The notes below the pieces were generated by a model. The model did no database searches. It saw only the letters and a list, made by a program, of their open reading frames with translations, and was not told the origin of the DNA. A program made the position numbers and the translations under genes. DNA of 11,631 nucleotides from Acidobacteriaceae bacterium (GTDB taxonomy: Bacteria > Acidobacteriota > Terriglobia > Terriglobales > Acidobacteriaceae), in contig PKXI01000370.1 of the NCBI GenBank assembly GCA_003133425.1, forward strand, positions 7,376 to 19,006, in the 5' to 3' direction. This document shows, one piece after another, positions 1-9,180 of this stretch (its first letter is position 1; each line of letters begins with the position of its first letter).

Positions 1-291
1 GTCTGCCCCTTCGAAGCTATCAAGATGGATACCGACTTTGAGCTGGCCACCGACGACCGCTTTGGCGGCCTCCTCCTCGATCGCAAAAAACTCGCCAAGT
101 CAAACCAGTACTATCACCAGATCCATCCCACCGAAGCATCGCAAGTAGATGCTCGCCTGGCCGCGGAGAAGGTCAAGGCCGACGCCAGGGCCAAGGCAGC
201 CGCTGATGCCGCCGCTGCCAAAGCCGCTGCGCCGCCTGCGCCCAAACCAGTCGCCGCACCCACCCCAAAGCCGGAAGGAACAGGAGACTAG
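1..291 (+). CDS. nuoI: NADH-quinone oxidoreductase subunit I (NuoI), C-terminal part only
   Basis: Partial: the reading frame is open from base 1 and the N-terminal part lies outside the window. NuoI is the peripheral-arm ferredoxin-like subunit carrying two [4Fe-4S] clusters that pass electrons towards the quinone site. The visible part opens with V-C-P-F-E-A-I-K, the end of the second CxxCxxCxxxCP cluster motif; its last ligand Cys is codon 4-6. The short domain after the cluster (DRFGG, then LLLDRKKLA, SNQYYHQI) is typical of NuoI. It then runs into a low-complexity tail of about 40 residues rich in Ala, Lys and Pro, ending GTGD. This tail is longer and more repetitive than in E. coli NuoI and is probably disordered. 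The stop lies 3 bases before nuoH. NuoI preceding NuoH reverses the E. coli H-I order. The family call is secure from the Cys motif and the operon; the rest of the protein cannot be assessed. Confidence 0.9.
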   Translation, partial: VCPFEAIKMDTDFELATDDRFGGLLLDRKKLAKSNQYYHQIHPTEASQVDARLAAEKVKADARAKAAADAAAAKAAAPPAPKPVAAPTPKPEGTGD

Positions 292-294
292 CCC

Positions 295-1470
295 ATGATC
301 GCGACGATGGACCAGATCTTCGTTCTCCTCCAGCACTGGCTGGTTGCATTTCTGCCCGCAAGCCTGCAGCAGGCTGCCGCTGTGCTGATCAGCGTTGTAG
401 CCATCGTCTGCCTTTTCCCCGCGCTCTTCGCGCTCACCACCGTCCTCGAGCGCAAAGGCCTTGGCCGCATTCAAAATCGCATCGGTCCCAATCGCACCGG
501 CCCCTACGGCATTCTTCAGCCCATCGCCGACGGCATCAAGTCGCTCACCAAGGAAGACATCGTTCCCCTCAGCGCCAACGCCCCGGTGCACTTTCTCGCC
601 CCGCTCGTACTCGTTGTCGCGGTCTTCATGGGCTTCGCGGTGCTCCCCATGGGCCGCAACATGGTGCTCGTCGACATGGATGCCGGCCTGCTCTTCTACT
701 TCGCCATGGGTGCGTCGACGGAAGTCGCAGTCTTCATGGCCGGCTGGTCGAGCCGCAACAAGTACTCGCTTCTCGGCGCCATGCGCGCCGTCGCCCAGAT
801 GATCAGCTATGAAGTGGTGCTGCTGCTCTCCAGCGTGGCCGTTGTTATGATCGCCGGCTCGCTCTCGCTCACCAAAATCGTCGAAGCGCAGAATCAATAC
901 ACCTTTGGCATTCCGCACTGGTACATCTTCACGCCATGGGGATTCGCCGGCTTCATCATGTACGCCATCGCGGCCACTGCGGAGACCAATCGCTCACCCT
1001 TCGATCTGCCTGAAGGCGAGTCTGAACTTGTCGCCGGCTACCACACTGAATATTCAGGCTTCAAATTTGCGCTCTTCTTCCTCGGCGAATACTTGGCCAT
1101 GTTCTCCATCTCCGGCTTGGGAACCACGCTCTTTCTCGGCGGATGGTCTGCGCCGTTTTCGTTCCTCACCTTTATCCCGTCGTGGATCTGGTTCTTCTCC
1201 AAGCTTATGCTTTCCATCTTCGTCTTCATCTGGATGCGCGGAACTCTTCCTCGCCTGCGCCAGGACCAACTGATGAACTTCGCGTGGAAGTTCGTCCTGC
1301 CCTTCACCCTGCTCAATCTCATGGTCACCGCGCTCTGGCGCTTCATGGGCGGCGGATGGGAGCGCTGGGTAGTCTGTTCCGCGATCTTGATTGTCGCCTA
1401 CGTCGTCATGGGCCGCGCAGGCATGTACAGGGAACACTTCGGGCCAAGGAGATACCGCTATGCCGAGTAA
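295..1470 (+). CDS. nuoH: NADH-quinone oxidoreductase subunit H (NuoH)
   Basis: A 391-residue integral membrane protein at the interface between the hydrophilic and membrane arms. It forms much of the quinone chamber and the first proton channel. Signature segments are clear: ERKGLGRIQNRIGPNR at residues 52-67, followed by LQPIADGIKSLTKED, the AGWSSRNKYSLLGAMRA stretch at about 149-165, and TNRSPFDLPEGESELVAGYH at 231-250, the acidic loop near the quinone site. It is longer than E. coli NuoH (325 residues, from memory) because of a C-terminal extension with one more hydrophobic helix (about 358-372) and a basic tail, FGPRRYRY. ATG at 295 is chosen because AGGAG at 282-286 sits 8 bases upstream; ATG at 307 is a weaker alternative. 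It follows nuoI by 3 bases and is separated from nuoJ by 60 bases, the largest gap in the operon. Confidence 0.97.
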   Translation: MIATMDQIFVLLQHWLVAFLPASLQQAAAVLISVVAIVCLFPALFALTTVLERKGLGRIQNRIGPNRTGPYGILQPIADGIKSLTKEDIVPLSANAPVHFLAPLVLVVAVFMGFAVLPMGRNMVLVDMDAGLLFYFAMGASTEVAVFMAGWSSRNKYSLLGAMRAVAQMISYEVVLLLSSVAVVMIAGSLSLTKIVEAQNQYTFGIPHWYIFTPWGFAGFIMYAIAATAETNRSPFDLPEGESELVAGYHTEYSGFKFALFFLGEYLAMFSISGLGTTLFLGGWSAPFSFLTFIPSWIWFFSKLMLSIFVFIWMRGTLPRLRQDQLMNFAWKFVLPFTLLNLMVTALWRFMGGGWERWVVCSAILIVAYVVMGRAGMYREHFGPRRYRYAE

Positions 1471-1530
1471 GATTATCCGGCGCGAAACCTGTGCCGCCCG
1501 AGTCACGATTCCCGGAAAGGAGAGCTGCCG

Positions 1531-2031
1531 ATGAGTCCCGTCTTTTATCTGGTTTCGGCTCTCGCTGTCGCCGGCGGTCTCGCAGCCGTGATGCTCAAGA
1601 ACACCGTGCATTGCGCCCTGGCACTCACCGCGGCCTTTGCCGGTCTCGCGCTGCTGTTCCTTGAACTCGACGCGCAGTTCGCAGGCTTCGCGCAGATTCT
1701 TGTCTACATCGGCGCCGTCGCCATCCTCATCGTGTTTGCGATTCTGCTCACCCGCGGCTCTGAAACTCCAAAGGACGGAGTCTACAGCCGCAACTGGCTC
1801 GCCGGTCTCGTGATTGCAGCCGCGGTTTTTTCCGTGCTGGGATGGGCGATCCTCCAGAGCCTCAGCGCCTTCTCGAACGAAACAGCAGTTCCCACAGTTA
1901 CAGTCCACGATATAGGCGTTGCGTTAGTTGGCCGCTACGTTCTCCCTCTTGAAATCGTTGCGTTGCTGCTCACCGCAGCAACCATCGGCGCCGTCATCGT
2001 AGCCATGCACGAGAAAGACGGTGCCCGATGA
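1531..2031 (+). CDS. nuoJ: NADH-quinone oxidoreductase subunit J (NuoJ)
   Basis: A 166-residue membrane subunit of complex I (ND6 family) with five predicted hydrophobic segments. It contributes to the chain of charged and polar residues linking quinone chemistry to the antiporter-like subunits. The diagnostic third helix, AQILVYIGAVAILIVFA (residues 54-70), is present with the conserved Tyr59 and glycine of the pi-bulge region, preceded by LLFLELDAQF. The start at 1531 is supported by AAGGAG at 1517-1522 with an 8-base spacer. The 60 bases between nuoH and nuoJ hold only this ribosome binding site; no hairpin or promoter is evident. The stop codon overlaps the nuoK start (ATGA, 2028-2031), implying coupled translation. 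Length is normal for the family. Confidence 0.95.
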   Translation: MSPVFYLVSALAVAGGLAAVMLKNTVHCALALTAAFAGLALLFLELDAQFAGFAQILVYIGAVAILIVFAILLTRGSETPKDGVYSRNWLAGLVIAAAVFSVLGWAILQSLSAFSNETAVPTVTVHDIGVALVGRYVLPLEIVALLLTAATIGAVIVAMHEKDGAR

Positions 2032-2339
2032 CGCCGCTCGCAGGGTATCTCCTGGTCGCAGCCTTGCTGTTTGCCATAGGCCTCGCCGGTGCGCTCACGC
2101 GCCGAAACGCCATCCTTGTGCTTATCGGCATCGAGCTCATGCTCAACGCCGCCAATCTGAATCTGATTGCCTTCTGGCGTTACGGGCCGCATCCTGAAGC
2201 ACTTACCGGCATGATGTTTGCCATCTTCTCAATTGCCGTAGCCGCGGCTGAAGCTGCGGTAGGTCTGGGCCTGGTCATCTCCATCCATCGCCACGCAAAT
2301 ACCACCGACCTCGACCAGATGAACAGGATGAAGGGGTGA
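2028..2339 (+). CDS. nuoK: NADH-quinone oxidoreductase subunit K (NuoK)
   Basis: A 103-residue, three-helix subunit (ND4L, MrpC-like) between NuoJ/H and the first antiporter-like subunit. Both membrane glutamates needed for proton transfer are visible: Glu36 in GIELMLNAANLN and Glu75 in AAAEAAVGL, matching Glu36 and Glu72 of E. coli NuoK. The C-terminal tail (HANTTDLDQMNRMKG) is hydrophilic, as usual. The start overlaps the nuoJ stop by 4 bases (ATGA). The stop at 2337-2339 lies 7 bases before the chosen nuoL ATG, and the purine-rich end of nuoK (AAGGGG, 2331-2336) probably serves as the nuoL ribosome binding site. No anomaly is seen. Confidence 0.97.
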   Translation: MTPLAGYLLVAALLFAIGLAGALTRRNAILVLIGIELMLNAANLNLIAFWRYGPHPEALTGMMFAIFSIAVAAAEAAVGLGLVISIHRHANTTDLDQMNRMKG

Positions 2340-2346
2340 GGGATTG

Positions 2347-4415
<2,069 letters not shown>

Positions 4416-4419
<4 letters not shown>

Positions 4420-5945
4420 ATGGAGTAACGACCGGATTGCCCGTCCTGACGCTCCTGACCGTGCTGCCCCTAGCCGGAGCGGCCGTTGCGCTCTTCTCCA
4501 GCAAGCACGCGCGCGCCGTGGCCCTCTTCACCACCATCGCAAGCCTCGCGCTCGCTCTTTTCGTCTGGACCAGCCTGCCCGCCGATGGCGGGATGGGCAT
4601 GGTCGAGCGTGTATCCTGGGCGCCCTCGCTCGGCATCGAGTATCACCTCGGCGTCGACGGCCTTGGCGCGCTCATGCTCGTCCTCTCGGCCATCGTCACC
4701 CTCATGTCGGTCGATGCGGCGCATCGCGTGCACCATCAGCCGAACCTCTACTTCGGCCTGGTTCTCGTGCTCGAGTCCGGCCTCTTCGGTTCCTTCACCG
4801 CGCTCAATTTCTTCCACTGGTTCTTATTCTGGGAACTGAGCCTTATTCCCGCCTTCTTCCTCATCAAACTCTGGGGCGGCACGCGCCGCGGCCCCGCAGC
4901 CACGCAGTTCTTCGTCTACACAATGGCCGGTTCCGTGGCCCTGCTCGTTTCGTTCCTCGCCATCTTTCTCTCCACCGGCAGCATGGACTTCGGCTACCTC
5001 ACCCAGCTAGCCTCCTCCGGCGCACTTGAGCAGATGGTCACCGCGCATCTCGGCGCAGTCACTATATGGCTCGCCATCGGAGTCCTTGCTGGCTTCGCGG
5101 TCAAGGTGCCCATGATCCCGTTCCACACCTGGCTGGCCGCCGCCTACGCCGAAGCCCCATCGCCAGTAACCATGCTCCTCACTGGCGCCATGTCGAAGAT
5201 GGGTGTCTACGGCCTGTTGCGTATCGCGATCCCGCTCTTCGGCCACCAGATCTCGCAGATGCGCACGCCGCTTCTTGTCCTTGCCGTCGCCACCGTAGTC
5301 ATGGGCGCGTGGGCCGCCGCCGCGCAAACCGATCTCAAGCGCGTCTTCGCATACTCCTCGGTCAATCACCTCGGCTATTGCCTGCTTGGCATCTTCGCAC
5401 TCGCTGTTCCCGCGGCAGGCGCAGCCGCACAAGCCAGCCAGGCCGCTGCCCTCAACGGCATCATCCTGCAAATGTTCAATCACGGCATCACCGCGGCCGC
5501 GCTCTTCTGGTTTATCGCCATGCTTCAGGAGCGCACCGGCGGTCATCGCGGCATCGACCAGTTCGGCGGCATCCGCAAGCCAGCCCCCGTACTCGCCGGA
5601 CTTATGGGCATCGTGCTCTTCTCGTCGCTCGGCCTGCCCGGCCTCAACGGCTTCGTCGGCGAATTCCTCATCTTCCGCGGCGTCTTTCCGCTGGCCTGGG
5701 TTGCAGCCACGGTTTCCATCCTCGGCCTGCTGGTCACCGCGGCTGTCATCCTCACCGTGATTCAAAAAGTATTTACCGGCCCCGTGCCCGAGCATTGCGT
5801 CGGCTTTCCTGATCTGCACCACGGCGAGCGATTGGCCATGATCCCGGTTATCGGCCTGATGCTGATCATCGGCCTTGTGCCCCAAATTATTGTGGACAGC
5901 GCGAACCCAACGGTCGTTAACCTGCTGGCTCACTGGAGATTTTAG
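4416..5945 (+). CDS. nuoM: NADH-quinone oxidoreductase subunit M, copy 1 (NuoM1)
   Basis: A 509-residue antiporter-like membrane subunit of about 14 helices, the first of two tandem NuoM-type genes. All charged residues of the proton path are present: Glu140 in FHWFLFWELSLIP (TM5), Lys230 in GFAVKVPMIPFHTW (TM7), Lys261 in TGAMSKMGVYGLLR (TM8) and Glu416 in GLPGLNGFVGEFLIF (TM12). The QTDLKRVFAYSSVNHLGY segment is typical. One departure is that the usual PDAH after HTWL is replaced by AAAY (residues 241-244). ATG 4416 is chosen because it overlaps the nuoL stop (ATGA); the frame is open upstream inside nuoL, but that extension encodes Arg/Pro-rich shadow sequence. The stop (TAG, 5943-5945) abuts the ATG of copy 2 with no gap. 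Which copy occupies the canonical NuoM position cannot be decided from sequence alone; the complete charge set favours copy 1 as a competent pump. Confidence 0.93.
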
Positions 5946-7469
5946 ATGTTGGCGTGGACGATCTATCTCTCGTTTGCCGGAGCGCTTGTCGAAGCCCTCT
6001 TGCCGAAAGGCAAGCCAGGTCTGGCGCGCTGGTTCGCGCTTTCCGTCGCTGTGCTGGCGCTCTTGCATGCCATCGGTGGTTTCGCCGCAGGCATGGGCCC
6101 AAACCAGTCTGCTCGCCAAATCATCGTCGACATCCCCTGGGTCCCCTCCATGGGCATCCACTTCCTGCTCGCTGCCGACGGCATCAGCCGCGTACTCGTG
6201 CTGCTCACCGGCCTTGCCGCGGTCGCCGGCATTCTCTTCAGTTGGAACGTCGAACATCGCACCAACGAGTTCTTTGCCTTCTATCTCGCTCTCATCGGCG
6301 GCGTCTACGGCGTCTTCCTCAGCTTCGATCTCTTCCTGCTCTTCGTCTTCTACGAGATCGCCATCGTCCCCAAGTACTTCCTCATCGCCATCTGGGGTTC
6401 CACGCGCCGCGAGTACGGCGCCATGAAGCTCGCTCTCTACTCGTTTGTCGGCTCAGCCATGGTGCTCATCGGACTGCTCGCCGCCTACACCACCGCAGGC
6501 AGCCACTCCACCAGCCTCATCTATCTTGCGCACGCCGGCCTGCCCGTCAGCTTCCAGATGTGGTGCTTCCCGCTGGTCTTCACCGGCTTTGCAATTCTCG
6601 CCGGCATGTGGCCCTTCCACACCTGGGCGCCCACCGGCCACGTAGCCGCGCCCACCGCCGCCTCCATGCTCCTCGCCGGAGTAGTCATGAAGCTCGGCGC
6701 ATATGGCTGCCTCCGCGTTGGCATCTGGCTCTTCCCGCACGGCCTCGACCCCTGGGGATTCTCGTTCATCGGCGTCGGTTCCTGGCGTGACGTCTTCGCA
6801 ATCCTCGCCGTCATCGGCATCGTCTACGGCGCACTTGTCGCCCTCGCGCAAACCGACTTCAAATTCGTCATCGGCTATTCCAGCGTCAGCCACATGGGCT
6901 TCGTGCTCCTCGGCCTCATGACGCTTAACCAGATCGGCGTCACCGGCGCAGTCCTGCAAATGTTCTCGCACGGCGTCATCGCCGGCCTGCTCTTCGCCAT
7001 CGTCGGCCGCATCGTCTACGACCGCACCCACACGCGGCAGCTAGCCGAACTCGAAACCATGCATCTGGCCAAGCGTCTGCCGTTTGCCGCGTGGGCCTTC
7101 GTCATCGCTGGAATGGCCTCCATGGGTCTGCCCGGCTTCTCCGGCTTCGTCGCCGAACTTCAGGTTCTCGTCGGCGCGTGGATCGCCAAGCCCTGGTGGA
7201 CGATCGCCGCAGGCGTCGGCATCATCGTCGGCGTAGCCTACACTTGGCGCGCCCTGCAAAAAGCCTTCTTCAGCGACACGCTGCCCTCTGCGCACTTCCT
7301 TGAACACGAACACGATCCCGCGCATGAACTGGCAGCCATCACCTGGCCCGAAGTTACCGGCGTCGTCATGCTAGCTGGCGTCAGCCTCTTCGTCGGACTC
7401 TATCCAAGAATTCTTCTCGACACCATCGAACCAGCCGTAAAAGCTTTGCTTGCGGGAGGGGGACAATGA
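5946..7469 (+). CDS. nuoM: NADH-quinone oxidoreductase subunit M, copy 2 (NuoM2), lacking the TM7 lysine
   Basis: A 507-residue second NuoM-type antiporter-like subunit immediately after copy 1. ATG 5946 follows the previous stop directly and has GGAG at 5935-5938 with a 7-base spacer. Family features are clear: FVFYEIAIVPKYFLIAIWGS (Glu137, TM5), LAGVVMKLGAYGCLR (Lys249, TM8), QTDFKFVIGYSSVSHMGF, and MGLPGFSGFVAELQVLVG (Glu404, TM12). In TM7 the canonical FAVKVPLFPFHTW reads FAILAGMWPFHTW, so the lysine equivalent to E. coli NuoM Lys234 is Leu218 (codon ctc, 6597-6599). The following PDAH loop is PTGH. NuoM1, NuoN and NuoL of the same operon keep this lysine. The frame and flanking motifs are intact, so this is a specific substitution, not decay. 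It probably sits as a fourth antiporter-like module in the membrane arm; whether it pumps is open. The stop overlaps nuoN (ATGA). Confidence 0.93.
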   Translation: MLAWTIYLSFAGALVEALLPKGKPGLARWFALSVAVLALLHAIGGFAAGMGPNQSARQIIVDIPWVPSMGIHFLLAADGISRVLVLLTGLAAVAGILFSWNVEHRTNEFFAFYLALIGGVYGVFLSFDLFLLFVFYEIAIVPKYFLIAIWGSTRREYGAMKLALYSFVGSAMVLIGLLAAYTTAGSHSTSLIYLAHAGLPVSFQMWCFPLVFTGFAILAGMWPFHTWAPTGHVAAPTAASMLLAGVVMKLGAYGCLRVGIWLFPHGLDPWGFSFIGVGSWRDVFAILAVIGIVYGALVALAQTDFKFVIGYSSVSHMGFVLLGLMTLNQIGVTGAVLQMFSHGVIAGLLFAIVGRIVYDRTHTRQLAELETMHLAKRLPFAAWAFVIAGMASMGLPGFSGFVAELQVLVGAWIAKPWWTIAAGVGIIVGVAYTWRALQKAFFSDTLPSAHFLEHEHDPAHELAAITWPEVTGVVMLAGVSLFVGLYPRILLDTIEPAVKALLAGGGQ

Positions 7470-9019
7470 ACTACGCAGATCTCTTCCGCGCAACACTTCC
7501 GGAGACCGCCCTGGAAATCGCGGCGCTCCTGGTGCTGGTCGTCGACCTCGGCTTCCTTCGCAAAGCCGCGCTCAAATCCCGCGTCGTCGTTGCGGCTCTG
7601 CTTGGCGTAGCAGGCTGCGGCGCTGCCTTGTGGGGCTTGCAGATACAAGGCAATGCCGGCCTCAATTACGGCGAGCTCACACTCCTTGGCGCGGGAACCT
7701 ATATCGCCGTCGCGCAAACCGGAATCCTGGTCCTCACCGCGCTCACTCTGCTTCTGCTCATCGATTCCGTTTTCACGCGCAACGCCGGCGAGTACGTCGC
7801 CGTAGTCCTCATGGCCGCCGCAGGCGGATTGATCATTGCTGCCGCACAGGACCTGCTCGTAATCTTTGTCGGTCTCGAACTTCTGAGCCTCGGCCTCTAC
7901 ATCCTCACCGCATTCGCCAAGAGCTCAAGCAAGAGCGCCGAAGCCGCCATGAAGTACTACCTTTTCGGTGGCATGTCCGCGGCCTTCCTGCTCTTCGGCT
8001 TCAGCTATCTCTACGGACTTTCGGGCTCCACAAGTCTGCCGCGCGTAGTCTATGGCACCTACGTGGCATCGGCCCATGGCGCCACGCCGCTGCTCTATCT
8101 GGCGCTCGTCATGATCGCCGCCGGACTTGGCTTCAAAGTCGCGGCTGTCCCTTTCCATCTCTGGGCGCCAGATGCTTACGAAGGCGCACCCGCCCCCGCA
8201 GCAGCCTTCATTGCGTCCGTCTCGAAGGTCGCGAGCTTTGCGCTGCTCATCACCATCAGCAGCGTTACCCTGCACTTCCTTGAGACTCTGCATCTACACG
8301 GTATCGCGGTAGCCATAATCACCACAGCCGGGACCCCGCTCCCACCCCTGCCTATCGTCCACGGTTTCCGCTCCGCCTGGCCGCAGACACTCATGGTTCT
8401 CTCCACGGCTTCAATGATCCTAGGCAACCTGGCCGCTCTCGCCCAGAGCAGCGTGCGCCGCCTGCTTGCCTACTCCGCGATTGCCCACGCCGGCTACATC
8501 CTGCTTGCACTCGCTTTCTTCACGTACTCTCCGCTCAGCACCAACGCCATTCTCTACTACATCCTCACTTACGGGCTCACCACCATCGGCGCCTTCGGCG
8601 TAGTCTCCGTCATCGAGCGCGCCACCGGCAGCGACCGCCTCGATTCCTTCCTCGGCCTGCACAAGCGCAATCCGCTGCTGGCCGCAGTGCTGCTGGTGCT
8701 GTTCCTCTCGCTCGCCGGCATCCCGCCGCTCGTCGGCTTCTGGGCCAAGTTCAACCTCTTCGCTGCAGTGCTCAGTGTTTCAGCCGGCCCAGTCCCGTTC
8801 GCACTTGTCGCTCTGGCCATCGGCATGAGCGCCGTCTCGCTCTATTACTATTTGCAGGTTCTCAAGCGCGCCTACGTCATGCCCGCCATAGGCGAAACGC
8901 CCATCAAGGCGCATCCAGTCACGCTGATTGTCCTGCTCGCCATTGCCGCCGCCGTCGTCGCGCTAGGCTGCTTCCCGGCGCTCCTGCAAAGCTGGATCGC
9001 CAGCTTCTATCCCCGCTAG
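7466..9019 (+). CDS. nuoN: NADH-quinone oxidoreductase subunit N (NuoN)
   Basis: A 517-residue antiporter-like subunit, normally the one next to NuoK, and the last gene of the operon. Conserved charges are present: Glu138 in FVGLELLSLGLY (TM5), Lys224 in GFKVAAVPFHLWAPDAYEG (TM7), Lys254 in ASVSKVASFAL (TM8) and Lys428 in GFWAKFNLF (TM12). SSSKSAEAAMKYYLFGGMSA and SLAGIPPLVGFWAKF are strongly NuoN-like. Between TM8 and TM9 (about residues 268-308) there is an insert of nearly 30 residues relative to E. coli NuoN, containing TLHLHG and TPLPPLP. By the usual topology it would face the periplasm. The start overlaps the nuoM2 stop (ATGA, 7466-7469), with a strong GGGAGGGGG ribosome binding site at 7454-7462. 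It is followed by a hairpin and a terminator, consistent with the operon end. Confidence 0.96.
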   Translation: MNYADLFRATLPETALEIAALLVLVVDLGFLRKAALKSRVVVAALLGVAGCGAALWGLQIQGNAGLNYGELTLLGAGTYIAVAQTGILVLTALTLLLLIDSVFTRNAGEYVAVVLMAAAGGLIIAAAQDLLVIFVGLELLSLGLYILTAFAKSSSKSAEAAMKYYLFGGMSAAFLLFGFSYLYGLSGSTSLPRVVYGTYVASAHGATPLLYLALVMIAAGLGFKVAAVPFHLWAPDAYEGAPAPAAAFIASVSKVASFALLITISSVTLHFLETLHLHGIAVAIITTAGTPLPPLPIVHGFRSAWPQTLMVLSTASMILGNLAALAQSSVRRLLAYSAIAHAGYILLALAFFTYSPLSTNAILYYILTYGLTTIGAFGVVSVIERATGSDRLDSFLGLHKRNPLLAAVLLVLFLSLAGIPPLVGFWAKFNLFAAVLSVSAGPVPFALVALAIGMSAVSLYYYLQVLKRAYVMPAIGETPIKAHPVTLIVLLAIAAAVVALGCFPALLQSWIASFYPR

Positions 9020-9039
9020 GTCAACCATCTGCCGGGTGC

Positions 9040-9074
9040 CCCAGGTTCGGCGCGTTCTTTGCGCCTAACCTGGG
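9040..9074 (+). repeat. Imperfect inverted repeat after nuoN
   Basis: A 14-position stem (9040-9053 with 9061-9074) has a single C-T mismatch and a 7-base loop (GTTCTTT). It begins 21 bases after the nuoN stop. There is no T-run after it, so it is not a standard intrinsic terminator. It could stabilise the 3' end of the long nuo transcript. It could also be a member of a dispersed palindromic repeat family; the flanking GGGTGCCCCAGGTT...AACCTGGG pattern resembles intergenic repeats I recall from Acidobacteriota, which needs a genome search to confirm. Confidence 0.7.
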
Positions 9075-9129
9075 ATAGCGCTTCCCTTGGCTCATCGAGC
9101 TTTTGTGGGTTGCTTTCCGAGAACAAACA

Positions 9130-9167
9130 AAAAGGCCGCCCGGAGAGCAATCTCCGGGCGGCCTTTT
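9130..9167. terminator. Bidirectional intrinsic terminator between nuoN and tpiA
   Basis: A perfect 17-bp inverted repeat: A4 then GGCCGCCCGGAGA (9130-9146) pairs with its complement at 9151-9167 across a GCAA (GNRA-type) tetraloop at 9147-9150. On the + strand the stem runs into TTTTCTC. On the - strand it runs into TTTTT followed by GTTTGTT, the better U-tract. The hairpin sits between convergent genes, 14 bases past the tpiA stop and about 110 bases past the nuoN stop, so it can end both transcripts. The symmetry makes the call strong; termination efficiency is not visible from sequence. Confidence 0.9.
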
Positions 9168-9180
9168 CTCAATCCACGCT

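Noticed and set aside
1471..1530. Possible internal promoter in the 60-base nuoH-nuoJ gap
   Set aside because: No -10/-35 pair or hairpin is seen; only the nuoJ ribosome binding site stands out.
5007..6257. Long - strand open frame (416 codons) across nuoM1/nuoM2
   Set aside because: It is antisense to two well-supported membrane genes, its product is His/Asp/Glu/Arg-rich low-complexity sequence, and it spans the gene boundary; a GC-codon shadow. Similar - strand frames at 1054-1908, 2362-3000 and 6453-7031 are rejected for the same reason.
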